From IMG/VR virus record IMGVR_UViG_3300009034_003919, positions 1 to 54,986 of that record: DNA of 54,986 nt; one strand, given 5' to 3'. Source of the DNA: a virus. Both the position numbers and the translations under genes were made by a program. Shown here piece after piece: positions 37,395-45,790 of the stretch (positions are counted from its first letter, which is position 1; each line of letters begins with the position of its first letter). The notes beneath the pieces are model-generated. The model worked only from the letters and a program-made list of their open reading frames with translations. It was not told where the DNA came from and did not search any database.

Positions 37395-38260
37395 ACAAGT
37401 TGCTGATCGTAGTCGACGGTCTGCGCTATGACCAGACCCGCGGGCTTTCTGGCAGACGCTTTAGCAACGTGTATGCGGTCGAGAGCACGACGCCGATCTG
37501 CTTTGCCAGCATGGTCACCGGGTTGACTCCCCATGAGCATGGCTTGACAAGACTCACCGGGCAACGGATGCGGCCGGTTCCAACGCACGCGATCCGGCTG
37601 AAAGAGGATGGGTATCGCACGGCGGCCTTTGCGACCGGACCGCTGTCGGAGGATCAGGGCATCTTCCACGACTGGGATCACGTCTTCCGCAACGGAGACT
37701 ATATTGGGGGCCATGCAGACGATATCCTCCATGCGTTGTGCCAACTGGAAGAGCCATGGTTTGCGCTGCTACATGTCTGGGAGCTGCATGAGCCACTACC
37801 CATCAAGTGGGAATCCGGTAAGTGGTACTCGAGAGAGGACTATGACGCGGCTTATTTCCGATTTCTGAGGAGGTTCGTCCGGATCATGCGCCCACTCACG
37901 CAGCAGAGGCCGGTTGACTTCTGGATCACGGCCGATCATGGCCAAGCGCTCTACGAAGATAATCTCGGCGTCTGGGGTCATGGGCACACATGCGACGATG
38001 TGGTCAGCCACATACCTCTCGTGCAGTTGGACGGAGTGGGTTTGGATGCCCGACTCTACAGCCAGCAGGACATCATTCCGCTCGTGGTCGGATGGTCGGT
38101 CCCGGAGCGCGCGTCTGTTACCACCTGGGCCTTCCGGGCTACGCCGATCACGCGGCATAGCGACGGTCGGCGAACGGAGATGCTACAAGACGGCCTCGAA
38201 AGGGATCAAGCTGATCCCATTGTAGTTGAACGGCTCAGAGCCTTGGGATATATCCCATGA
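37391..38260 (+). CDS. Alkaline phosphatase-superfamily enzyme
   Basis: The 290-residue protein is coupled by ATGA. Metal ligand Asp9 (LLIVVDGLRYD), a nucleophile segment ESTTPICFASMVTGLTPHEHG with Thr33 at the nucleophile position, and a later metal cluster DFWITADHGQALYED..GVWGHGH are visible. The sulfatase Cys-x-Pro-x-Arg signature is absent, so phosphodiesterase, phosphatase or phospho-substituent transferase activity is likelier. It may trim or transfer groups on the glycan built by the preceding genes. Confidence 0.8.
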   Translation: MNKLLIVVDGLRYDQTRGLSGRRFSNVYAVESTTPICFASMVTGLTPHEHGLTRLTGQRMRPVPTHAIRLKEDGYRTAAFATGPLSEDQGIFHDWDHVFRNGDYIGGHADDILHALCQLEEPWFALLHVWELHEPLPIKWESGKWYSREDYDAAYFRFLRRFVRIMRPLTQQRPVDFWITADHGQALYEDNLGVWGHGHTCDDVVSHIPLVQLDGVGLDARLYSQQDIIPLVVGWSVPERASVTTWAFRATPITRHSDGRRTEMLQDGLERDQADPIVVERLRALGYIP

Positions 38261-38562
38261 GAGGTCTGATCCACACGGCACAGGTCTATCGACGGATCAC
38301 GTCCGGGGGCCGCACCGCCCTTGAGGATTCGCCATTCGCGACGTGGAAGTGCCGGGTCGACCCTCTTGGCGCCAGGATCCTGTTGAGGCAGGACCTGGCG
38401 CAGTCGACCCACTGGGCGGTCGGGGAGCCCACGCCGACCTTGGAGAAGGGCTGGAAGTTCGTGGTGGGAGGAGTGACTTACCTGATCGTCCACGTGCAAA
38501 GCCATGACACTCCTCGGGCCTCGCCTCACCACCAGGAGGTCTACCTGACGAAGGCGGAATAG
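38257..38562 (+). CDS. Head-tail adaptor / head closure protein
   Basis: The 101-residue protein is coupled by ATGA to the enzyme before it. LIHTAQVYRRI..GGRTALEDSPFATWKCRVDP and WKFVVGGVTYLIVHVQSH are typical of small beta-barrel head-closure proteins. It resumes the head-tail morphogenesis order interrupted by the sugar module. Confidence 0.7.
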   Translation: MRGLIHTAQVYRRITSGGRTALEDSPFATWKCRVDPLGARILLRQDLAQSTHWAVGEPTPTLEKGWKFVVGGVTYLIVHVQSHDTPRASPHHQEVYLTKAE

Positions 38563-38572
38563 GCGAGGGAGG

Positions 38573-38773
38573 ATGACGGAAGAACTTGCGCCAGGACAAG
38601 CGGTAGAGTTGGAGACCAAATGCAAAGGCCACTTCGCGGTAGTGGCCTGTCCCTATTGCCCCGGGGGCTTCCCCATAGGGGAACGGAAGTTCAATGGTGA
38701 ACAGGTTATCCAGTGCCCCTGGTGCAAAACCCGCTTCTTCCTTACGGGATATGGAGTCAGGATAGTCAAGTGA
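38573..38773 (+). CDS. Small zinc-ribbon protein
   Basis: ATG 38573 follows AGGGAGG. The 66 residues include VACPYCPGGFPIG and IQCPWCKTRFFL. It lies between adaptor and tail-component genes. The role is unknown. Its stop overlaps the next GTG. Confidence 0.6.
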   Translation: MTEELAPGQAVELETKCKGHFAVVACPYCPGGFPIGERKFNGEQVIQCPWCKTRFFLTGYGVRIVK

Positions 38774-39255
38774 TACCGAGAGTCACGATCACGGTGAAAA
38801 CGATCCCGGATATAAGACGGCTCTTTCTCCTGTCACCTCGCCTGGCAGCGGACAGAGCCCGGTCGTTGGGGAAGGAAGTGCTCGGCGTCTACACCGAAGC
38901 CTTCCGGTATGAGGCGCCGCGGAGAAAGGGTGCCCCAAGCCGGACGGGGGGGCTCAAGCGCAGGATAGAAGGCCACTCCCAGGATACCGACCGGGGCATG
39001 GTGGGTGAGGTGAGGATGCCTTTCTACGGCAAGTTCACCATCCCGCCCGGGACGCGCCCTCATCCGATCACGCCGCGGCCTCCCACGAAAGCCCTCAAGT
39101 TCTACTGGCAGAGGCTGAGCGCAACCGTCTTTTTCAAACGGGTTTGGCATCCTGGTTATCGGGGAGATCCCTGGCCCGACAGAGCCATGAAGAGAGCCAG
39201 TCACAAGGTGCTCTCCATGGTGGAGAGGGCCGGGGCCAAGATAGTGGTGTCCTGA
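38770..39255 (+). CDS. HK97 gp10-like tail component
   Basis: GTG 38770 overlaps the previous stop as GTGA. The 161-residue protein (VTITVKTIPDIRRLFLLSPR; YEAPRRKGAPSRTGGLKRRI; GKFTIPPGTRPHPITPRPP; HPGYRGDPWPDRAMKRA) matches the usual layout of the gp10 family: an N-terminal helix, a TGxL motif and a HPG..PDRA end. It joins the head and tail. Confidence 0.8.
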   Translation: MIPRVTITVKTIPDIRRLFLLSPRLAADRARSLGKEVLGVYTEAFRYEAPRRKGAPSRTGGLKRRIEGHSQDTDRGMVGEVRMPFYGKFTIPPGTRPHPITPRPPTKALKFYWQRLSATVFFKRVWHPGYRGDPWPDRAMKRASHKVLSMVERAGAKIVVS

Positions 39256-39289
39256 GCCAACGATCTCAGGATCCTGTAGGAAGGTGAGC

Positions 39290-39733
39290 ATGGTCACCAG
39301 AGAACGCAACCTGATCCGGTTGCAGGTAGCGGCGCTCCTTTCGGCGGGCCTGTCGATCCCCTTCTTCGACTATTCCCCAGACGACGCGGAGGTGGTCTTT
39401 GGAGACCTGCCGGCGGGAGTCGTGGACTGGGATCCCGGCAGGGGCGACCGTTGGGACTACATAGACCAGGGAGTTAGGCGCCATAGCTATCTTCTGGTGG
39501 AGATCTACGAACCGGTTTCCGAGGACGATCACGGCAAAGCCTCCAGCGATGCGATCACGGCCAAACTTGACGCCGCGGAGGCCATTCTCAGGCACAAAAC
39601 CACCCTGAACAACACGGTGGACAGCAGCAGCATCGTCGATTCCAAAATAGAGGGGATCGCGATGGAGCTCGAGGGCACGGGGATCAAGGCGCGCTTCGCC
39701 TGGTTGGTGCTGGAGGTGCAGGTGATGGTGTAG
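39290..39733 (+). CDS. Tail terminator / completion-like protein
   Basis: ATG 39290 (GTG 39284 possible) follows GGAAGG. The 147-residue protein fits the minor tail protein U-type slot, with an alpha-beta pattern (EAEVVFGDL-type strand, YLLVEIYEPVSEDDHGKASSDAI, ARFAWLVLEVQVMV). Assignment rests mainly on its place just before the major tail protein. Confidence 0.6.
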   Translation: MVTRERNLIRLQVAALLSAGLSIPFFDYSPDDAEVVFGDLPAGVVDWDPGRGDRWDYIDQGVRRHSYLLVEIYEPVSEDDHGKASSDAITAKLDAAEAILRHKTTLNNTVDSSSIVDSKIEGIAMELEGTGIKARFAWLVLEVQVMV

Positions 39734-39760
39734 GAACCATATCGAGATAGGAAGCGGCGA

Positions 39761-39781
39761 GGCCGGGCTGGAGACCCGGCC
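39761..39781 (+). terminator. Hairpin before the major tail gene
   Basis: GGCCGGG (39761-39767) pairs with CCCGGCC (39775-39781). The following ATTTCACTT is a poor T-tract, so it is a weak terminator or an mRNA-protecting stem upstream of AAAGGAGGTGAATT. Confidence 0.5.
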
Positions 39782-39806
39782 ATTTCACTTAAAGGAGGTG
39801 AATTAG

Positions 39807-40463
39807 ATGCCCGATCAAGAGACCTACCTTCAAGCGGGAGTCGACGCCGACGAGTTCCTCGTTGGCCCCTCGGTTGTCTTGATCCAGTCGGCGGCCAACT
39901 ACAGCATCACGGGGGAGGGTGGCGACGGCTTCCCCCGCTACATCGATGATGTGGTGAATGTGGCCACCGGGGTCGAGATGAGCGGCAACGGCTGGGAGTA
40001 TCTCGGCTACACCGAGAACGTGAACCCCACCCGGAGCCGGACCGTAGTCCAGCACGACAGCGATCAGGAGGCCCGGGTCGAAGAGGTACACGACGTCTGG
40101 GAGAACGGGGTGACCCTCACCGCGTTGCAGTGCTCCCTCGCCAAGCTGAAGCTCTTCTGGCAAGGCAAGGGCACCGATCCGAGCGCTGTGGCAGGGGCGC
40201 CGACCGCCCAGCAGAAGTTGGATGTTGGCAATCCCACGACCATCGAGAATCGTCGGGTGGCCATCCTCCACCCCGACAAGCTCGGCTATCTCCTGATGAT
40301 AGTCTACCGGAAGGCCTCTCTCCGGCCCACCGGCGGGCCGACCTTCTCCCGGACCGGACGGGTTGAGTTCCCGCTGGAGATCACCGTGAAGCCGGATACG
40401 AGAGTCTCCGATGTGGATGCCCGCATCATGCGGATCTTCAGGACCACGAGCCCCGTCAGCTAG
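39807..40463 (+). CDS. Major tail tube protein
   Basis: ATG 39807 follows AAAGGAGGTGA, a very strong ribosome site fitting an abundant protein. The 218 residues contain VLIQSAANYSITGEG, YLGYTENVNPTRSRTVVQHDSD and a beta-rich body (VEFPLEITVKPDTRVSD). It precedes the frameshifted chaperone and tape measure genes, the standard order. Confidence 0.8.
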   Translation: MPDQETYLQAGVDADEFLVGPSVVLIQSAANYSITGEGGDGFPRYIDDVVNVATGVEMSGNGWEYLGYTENVNPTRSRTVVQHDSDQEARVEEVHDVWENGVTLTALQCSLAKLKLFWQGKGTDPSAVAGAPTAQQKLDVGNPTTIENRRVAILHPDKLGYLLMIVYRKASLRPTGGPTFSRTGRVEFPLEITVKPDTRVSDVDARIMRIFRTTSPVS

Positions 40464-40495
40464 TCTGGCCTGAGGATCACAGAGAGGGAAGATAG

Positions 40496-40942
40496 ATGAA
40501 TAAGAAGGCAGAAGAGAAGAAGGAAACGACTGCACAACCCGAGGAGAAGGCTGGGCCCGAGACGCCGGTCCGCGAGATCTGGGAAGCCCAGCCTCTCTCC
40601 CTAGCCAATACTGCCCGTCTCATCCGCCTGCTGGCGGGACAGCTGATACAGAAGACCATCCTTGAGGCCCCGAAACTCCAGGGGGCCAGCGACTCAGAGA
40701 TCCTGGCGGCCATCCTCCAGGTGCTGGATGAGAACAGCCTCACCGAATTGCTCTCCATCGCTGTGGACCAATCCCCCGAAGTCATCAAAGAGAATTATGA
40801 GGCCGCCAAAGCCATGGGAGCGATGGTCGACTTCTTGCGGATCAGTAAATTCGGGTCCTTATGGGGGGAAGCGAGAAGGCTGGGCGGGGCGGGGCAGGTG
40901 AGGAAAAAGGGGACGCGGCGCCGTTCAGCCTCGAAGAAGTGA
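40496..40942 (+). CDS. Tail assembly chaperone, G-like product
   Basis: The 148-residue protein has an acidic/basic N-terminal tail and a helical core (PLSLANTARLIRLLAGQLIQK; SEILAAILQVLDENSLTELLSI). Its 3' end overlaps a long frame shifted by -1 (40861-41574), and an A AAG GGG heptamer lies in the overlap. This is the G/GT arrangement of lambda-like tails, where a minor fused product is needed to load the tape measure. Confidence 0.8.
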   Translation: MNKKAEEKKETTAQPEEKAGPETPVREIWEAQPLSLANTARLIRLLAGQLIQKTILEAPKLQGASDSEILAAILQVLDENSLTELLSIAVDQSPEVIKENYEAAKAMGAMVDFLRISKFGSLWGEARRLGGAGQVRKKGTRRRSASKK

Positions 40943-41574
40943 GGGATGAGGATATCTTCCTCTTTCCGGAAGAAGACTGGGCGCTGAAGCCGCTGTCCTT
41001 GCGGGGCCTGGTCCGGCTTTTGCAGATGCTCGATGCGCTCCTGGAGGAGGCGGACGATCTCTGGAGCGCCCTGACGAAAGTTGACGAGATGACCCTCGCG
41101 GGCTTCTTGTCGCTCCTGATCCGGCGTCCCGTCGCTTTCGTGCGGGAGAATTGGGAATTTGAGGGGGCTATGGCCGCGGTAGCCCGCTTCTGGTCATCTC
41201 CCGATTACCGATACCTGACCAGCCGCGAGGAAAGCGAGGAGGAGAAAGCCGAGCCGGAAGAGCCGGCTCCGTGGCTGACCCAGATCATCGAGAAGCTCAG
41301 CCGGGACCGGGGCTGGACGACCGAGCAGATCCTGAGCCTTCCGTATCTGGGGGTGCTGAAACTTCTGGCCCAGATCGAGGAGCGCACCTGGGACGAAAGG
41401 AACGAGATGATCATCACCACGGAACGAGCGGTCGCGAGGGCCATCGCCGGGGCCCTGGGCAAGGGTGACTCCCTGCCCGACCTACCTTCCTACCGGGAGG
41501 TCAAACGCAGGTTGGGCGAAGCGGAGGAGATCAAACGTAAGGGTCGCCGCTTCTTCGATGCCGCTATGAGGTGA
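40861..41574 (+). CDS. Tail assembly chaperone, T-part reached by -1 frameshift
   Basis: This frame is -1 relative to the upstream chaperone and probably has no start of its own. If the slip occurs at 40906-40912, the fusion joins about 138 residues of the first protein to GDAAPFSLEEV and about 220 further residues (helical; WTTEQILSLPYLGVLKLLAQI, near the C-terminus). An independent start at ATG 40861 lacks a clear ribosome site. The two frames together precede the tape measure gene by one base. Confidence 0.75.
   Translation: MGGSEKAGRGGAGEEKGDAAPFSLEEVRDEDIFLFPEEDWALKPLSLRGLVRLLQMLDALLEEADDLWSALTKVDEMTLAGFLSLLIRRPVAFVRENWEFEGAMAAVARFWSSPDYRYLTSREESEEEKAEPEEPAPWLTQIIEKLSRDRGWTTEQILSLPYLGVLKLLAQIEERTWDERNEMIITTERAVARAIAGALGKGDSLPDLPSYREVKRRLGEAEEIKRKGRRFFDAAMR
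40906..40912 (+). promoter_or_regulatory. Programmed -1 ribosomal frameshift heptamer
   Basis: A AAG GGG sits in the zero frame of the upstream gene (codons AAG 40907-40909, GGG 40910-40912). Both tRNAs can re-pair after a -1 slip (AAA, GGG). It lies 31 bases before the zero-frame stop. A G run at 40863-40868 is a weaker alternative. Confidence 0.65.
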
Positions 41575-41575
41575 T

Positions 41576-44500
41576 ATGGCCGAAAGAGAGCTGTACGAGA
41601 TTCTCCTGAAGATAGCATCGGAGGCCGATCCGAGCGCCTTCAATGATCTCAAGAAGCTGGCCGACCTCTGGAAGAAGAACGGGATCGCCATCGAAGACAT
41701 CAACAAGGGGCTGGCCGGGATCGCGGAGCGCAAGTACCCCGACGTCTTCGGGAAACTTGAGGATGAGCTCGCCGGCATGGCCGATGAGGGAGAACGGGCC
41801 CAGGGCGTCCTTGGTGGCCTCTTGGGCCTCCTGAGGGACATGGCCGCCGTGGCCGGAGGGATCCTTCTCCGCGATATCATCGTGGGCGGCATCCGCCGGG
41901 TGAGAGAGGTGGCCACGGCCCTGAAGAACATGGCCTTTGAGTTCGTGAAGAGCACCAAGGACATCAATGAGCAGATGGAGCTCTACCGGGCCCAGCTAAC
42001 CGCTCTCTTGGAAGGCGCCCGGCAGTCGGGCCAGGCTCTCGACTACATCAGGCGCATGGCTATAGTCACGCCCTTCTTCGGCGTGGCGGAGCTCGCAGAA
42101 GGCATCAGGCTTCTCACCGCCTTCGGCCTCAATTATGAGCGATGGATGCCCGTGGTGGCCAGTACGGCGGTGGCCACGGCCAGCTCCATACAGCAGATCG
42201 CCAACGCCTTCGGCATGATCGCCTCCGGGGCCACGACCAGGGGCCTCTACTACCTCAAGATCGCCGGGATCAACGTCCGAGACGCGGGCATCGAGTTCGA
42301 TAAGTCCGGTCAGGCGATCAGCTCCACTCAGGAGATCCTGGAGAAGCTGGAGGCCTATCTCAGGGACCGATACGGAGATCTTCTGCCGGAGATCGCCCAT
42401 ACCTGGCGGGGCTCGATCGAGGCCATGCGGGATATGTGGTACCAGTTCCGATGGCAGCTGGGGCTGCCCACCTTCGAGATCGTACGGGAGAAACTCGCGC
42501 AGTTCCAAGATTGGCTGACCGAGAACCAGGACAACATCCTGGCCTTCGCCTACGTCCTCGGTGAATACCCGGCCAGGGCGCTTCAGCGGTTCCTCGACTT
42601 CCTCGGAGAGGTCACCGGCCAGATCGACTTCCAAGCCCAGGATTTCTTCCGGGGCGCAGTCAACCTCATGGTCTCCTTCGCCGATGGCCTTCTCACGGCC
42701 TTGGATCAGTGGGTCCTCCCGGCGGTACTAGGTATCGCCGACCTTATAGCTAGTTTCCTCCTGGGCACCTCTCCTCCCCCTCGAGGGCCCCTCTCGCGCG
42801 TCTACGAGGGCGCCATAGCCGTTATGAAGACCTACCTCCTGGCCCTTAAGGAAGGCGTCGACTTCCGGGGTCTCCGAGAGATAGCCGGTTTCATCCAGGC
42901 CGCCCTCACTCATGCGGTGGCCATCGGTGACCTCCCTGAGGAGCAATTGGCCAGCTTCGTGCTCCGGGCCCGGGAGATGATCGCCCGGGCGATCGGGGAG
43001 ATAGCGAGGATCGGCGGGGTCACCGCCCCGACGTTGGCTGATTTGAGCGCGTTTCTGGGCCCCGTCTTTGCAGACGTGCAGGAATACCTGGGCCTTCTGG
43101 CCCAGCTGAAGGCTGCCAGCGATGCGGTCGCCGCTGCCCAGCGAAGATTGGCTGAGGCACAGGAGTGGGTCGCCGAGGCGGCCGAGGCCGTCAGGAAGGC
43201 CCACGATAGGCTCAGGCGCTTTGAGATCGAGACGGCCGAGATCCCGGAGCGCTTCACCAGGGGACGCCGCAGGGAGCTGGAACTGGCGATCCAGCAGGCG
43301 GAGGAGGAAAGAAGGAGACGTCAGGAGGCCGTGCGCATCGCCCAACAACAACTGCGGGCGGCGCAGGAGCAGGTGAGGGCCATCAAGGAGCAGATCAGCC
43401 TCCAGAGAGCTTACATGTCCGAGCTGGAGAGAATCTGGCGGCTCCAACAGGAACAGGCAAAGGCGCAGGAGGAAGGTGCCGAGGCGTGGCGCGATACGGT
43501 CCCCGAACTAAAGAAGGCCAGTGAGGAGCTCGACAAACTGAGAGAAAAATACCGCAAGTGGTTTGCGGAGGAGATAGATCCCATCCTGAGACGGCTGGAG
43601 GATCACTGGACGCGGTTGGGCGATTTCGTGAGGGGTTTTGTAGGGATCGAGCTCCCAGGCGTCGAATACGACATACCACAGATTCCAGAGGCTTACGAAG
43701 AAGGGGTGCGCTTTAGACTGGCTTTGCAGACCATACTAGATAACCTCGATAAACTCCCACAACGGATCAGGGAGATCCTGGACGAGGTCAAAGAGTTCGC
43801 TCTGCTGGCCGGAGGCGTTTGGCTCGTCCTCAAAGGCTTCCAACTGGCCGAGGGGCTCGTGGTCACGGTGGCACTAGCCAAGGCATTAGGCTTTACCGGA
43901 GCACTAGCAAGCGCGGTGAAGATTGTCGCTGGAGGAATCGGTCTCCCCATACTGTTGCTCATCGGCGGATTCGCGCTGTCGCAAGTGTTGGAGAAGACGC
44001 CGTTGGAGGCCCTCCTTGATAGACTTTTCCCCGGCCTCCTGAAGGAAGACTACATCAGGGGAATTGGGGAAGACACGGGCAGCGGTTTCATTCGCGGCCT
44101 CATCGAGCACATCAAGGGCAGCTCGAAAGACACAGAGGAATCCGCGGATGAAGGCTTCGTCCAGCCAATCCTCCGCAAGGCTCGTGAACTCTGGAAGAAG
44201 CTGGTGGGGCGCTCAGTCTTCCGAGACATCATCGACGATATTCTCTATCTCTTCCGCTGGCTGCCCTATAGGCTTCGCCCGTACTTGATCTATCTCTATA
44301 ACACGGTCACTACGTGGGCTGAATATACCGCTGATGCCTGGGTGCGAGAGATCGAGGACATGACGGAGGCGGCCGATAACCTCGTGGACGTGCTCAGGAC
44401 CCTGCTTGCTCTCCTGCAAAGGCTGGAGCAGATAATGGGAGGGCTGCCAAGCGCAACGACTCGTCGTCACCGCGGCGGCCCCATCTTCCGCACCGGGCAA

Positions 44501-44710
44501 TATCAACTGGAGGCGGGGGAGCACGTGCTTACTCAGGAACAGGCGGCCATGGCTGGGGCCGGCGCAGGCTTCGTGGGCGGCACCTTCAAGTTCATCCACA
44601 ACTGGCCGGAAGGCATCGACAAGATCAAGAGGCGCGACTTCCAGAAGATGGCGGAAAAGGCCGCCTTCGAGGTCGTGGATAAGCTCATGAGGGAATCGGG
44701 GAGGGATTAG
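41576..44710 (+). CDS. Tail tape measure protein
   Basis: The protein has 1044 residues. It has an N-terminal helical domain, a hydrophobic patch (about 80-110; LLRDMAAVAGGILLRDIIVGG), an MA-rich region with LTAFGLNYERWMPVVASTAVATA typical of the tape-measure domain, long coiled coils (about 515-660, rich in Glu/Arg/Ala/Gln), and a second hydrophobic region (ASAVKIVAGGIGLPILLLIGGFAL). It sets tail length, which at about 1.5 angstrom per residue would be near 150 nm. It starts one base after the chaperone stop. Confidence 0.9.
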   Translation: MAERELYEILLKIASEADPSAFNDLKKLADLWKKNGIAIEDINKGLAGIAERKYPDVFGKLEDELAGMADEGERAQGVLGGLLGLLRDMAAVAGGILLRDIIVGGIRRVREVATALKNMAFEFVKSTKDINEQMELYRAQLTALLEGARQSGQALDYIRRMAIVTPFFGVAELAEGIRLLTAFGLNYERWMPVVASTAVATASSIQQIANAFGMIASGATTRGLYYLKIAGINVRDAGIEFDKSGQAISSTQEILEKLEAYLRDRYGDLLPEIAHTWRGSIEAMRDMWYQFRWQLGLPTFEIVREKLAQFQDWLTENQDNILAFAYVLGEYPARALQRFLDFLGEVTGQIDFQAQDFFRGAVNLMVSFADGLLTALDQWVLPAVLGIADLIASFLLGTSPPPRGPLSRVYEGAIAVMKTYLLALKEGVDFRGLREIAGFIQAALTHAVAIGDLPEEQLASFVLRAREMIARAIGEIARIGGVTAPTLADLSAFLGPVFADVQEYLGLLAQLKAASDAVAAAQRRLAEAQEWVAEAAEAVRKAHDRLRRFEIETAEIPERFTRGRRRELELAIQQAEEERRRRQEAVRIAQQQLRAAQEQVRAIKEQISLQRAYMSELERIWRLQQEQAKAQEEGAEAWRDTVPELKKASEELDKLREKYRKWFAEEIDPILRRLEDHWTRLGDFVRGFVGIELPGVEYDIPQIPEAYEEGVRFRLALQTILDNLDKLPQRIREILDEVKEFALLAGGVWLVLKGFQLAEGLVVTVALAKALGFTGALASAVKIVAGGIGLPILLLIGGFALSQVLEKTPLEALLDRLFPGLLKEDYIRGIGEDTGSGFIRGLIEHIKGSSKDTEESADEGFVQPILRKARELWKKLVGRSVFRDIIDDILYLFRWLPYRLRPYLIYLYNTVTTWAEYTADAWVREIEDMTEAADNLVDVLRTLLALLQRLEQIMGGLPSATTRRHRGGPIFRTGQYQLEAGEHVLTQEQAAMAGAGAGFVGGTFKFIHNWPEGIDKIKRRDFQKMAEKAAFEVVDKLMRESGRD

Positions 44711-44713
44711 GGG

Positions 44714-45115
44714 ATGGCCGAGTTCTACGCGATCTGCGGCACCGCCGAGGCGCTGACGGGCCTTTCGGCGACCAACCTCTCCGCCGAGCCTTTCCCGACT
44801 GAATTCCAGGAGTACCACGACATCGTCGGATCAACCGGGGAAGGGAAGCCCGTAGCCGCCGGCTTCCCTTGGACGACGTGGGAGTACGAGGACCAGTTCC
44901 TCACGGCTGATCAGTGGGATGAACTGATCGCCTTCTTCTCGGGCAACGAAGCCTACGCGGACGTCTACATCCGCACGCGCACGAACGAGGTCTCAGCAGG
45001 CAAGTACGTCTACCGCAATTATTCCGCCGTAATGCACAGACCCGAGGCGACGCCCAAGGCGGGCTATCGATTTGAGGACGTGACGATCGAGTTTACTGGG
45101 CTGGAGGAAATCTAG
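44714..45115 (+). CDS. Tail protein, distal or minor
   Basis: The 133-residue protein has an aromatic, beta-rich sequence (MAEFYAICGTAEALTGLS; FPWTTWEYEDQFLTADQWDELIAFF; YADVYIRTRTNEVSAGKYVYRNYSAVM). Its position after the tape measure suggests a distal tail or baseplate component. Its stop overlaps the end of the homing nuclease gene on the other strand. Confidence 0.6.
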   Translation: MAEFYAICGTAEALTGLSATNLSAEPFPTEFQEYHDIVGSTGEGKPVAAGFPWTTWEYEDQFLTADQWDELIAFFSGNEAYADVYIRTRTNEVSAGKYVYRNYSAVMHRPEATPKAGYRFEDVTIEFTGLEEI

Positions 45116-45636
45116 GGTGGATCAACGTATTCCCGTGCTTCCTTCAATTGCTCAAGCAGAGGTTCAATCTTATCCCAGTGAGCGCTGGGAATGGGGGCTA
45201 AACCCAACGCCTTTCCACCCGGCGCATGACCAAGACGGCGAGGCTGCCCTTCATGATAGTGGATAGATATGATCTGCTTCCATATATCAAAGTCTTTGAG
45301 TTTTTTGCTTCGCAATGGATATGCCTCGAAAAGCGGGATGATTACATGATAAAGATCAGCCGCGCGGGTAATAATATATCTAACCTGAGGATTTTTCCCT
45401 TTGGCTCGCGGTCTGACATGTCCTATTCTTCCTATACCAAGGGTGCTTCGTATCTCTTCCAAAACGGTTATATCGTCAGCTCTCAGGTTCAGAATAAATC
45501 TTGTATGGAGTTGCGGGAAGCCCTTGCGGACATATATCTTTGCGAAAAAACATCCTTCCCCATCTGTAAGTCCGGCCAACCAATAACCGAACTCATCAGG
45601 GATTTCGAGATCAAGCCCCAGTCTTCTCTGCATCAT
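45112..45636 (-). CDS. LAGLIDADG homing endonuclease, free-standing
   Basis: The protein has 174 residues. The single LAGLIDADG helix is YWLAGLTDGEGCFF near the N-terminus (residues about 18-31). One motif per chain implies a homodimer. FILNLRADDITVLEEIRSTLGIGRIG is the usual core following it. It is encoded against the tail genes, with its own promoter (45758-45786) and ribosome site AAGGAGGATT. It probably cuts the same locus in related phages lacking the insertion. The local DNA looks richer in A+T than the flanks. Confidence 0.88.
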   Translation of the reverse strand: MMQRRLGLDLEIPDEFGYWLAGLTDGEGCFFAKIYVRKGFPQLHTRFILNLRADDITVLEEIRSTLGIGRIGHVRPRAKGKNPQVRYIITRAADLYHVIIPLFEAYPLRSKKLKDFDIWKQIISIHYHEGQPRRLGHAPGGKALGLAPIPSAHWDKIEPLLEQLKEAREYVDPP

Positions 45637-45682
45637 AATCCTCCTTGCAAAGAGCCCACCAATCCGCCGTTAGTGCTACTTC

Positions 45683-45750
45683 GTCAGGAAGCAGACGGCA
45701 AGCGGATCAATGGGCTCGTCTACCAACTAAAAAGCCGTCGACTTCCTGAC
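45683..45750. repeat. Spaced inverted repeat in the homing gene leader
   Basis: GTCAGGAAGCAGACGG (45683-45698) and CCGTCGACTTCCTGAC (45735-45750) are complementary at 14 of 16 positions, with 36 bases between. It lies between the promoter and start codon of the homing gene, so its RNA could fold as a long stem in that leader. Confidence 0.65.
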
Positions 45751-45757
45751 ATTGTTC

Positions 45758-45786
45758 AGGATAGCATGAAACAGGAGCATTGTCAA
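45758..45786 (-). promoter_or_regulatory. Promoter of the homing endonuclease
   Basis: On the minus strand, TTGACA (45786-45781) and TATCCT (45763-45758) are spaced by 17 bases. It points away from the tail operon, into the homing gene. Confidence 0.7.
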
Positions 45787-45790
45787 GAGA

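Noticed and set aside
37391-38260. Calling this gene a sulfatase
   Set aside because: The Cys/Ser-x-Pro-x-Arg modification signature is missing; only the alkaline-phosphatase-superfamily metal motifs and a Thr nucleophile are visible.
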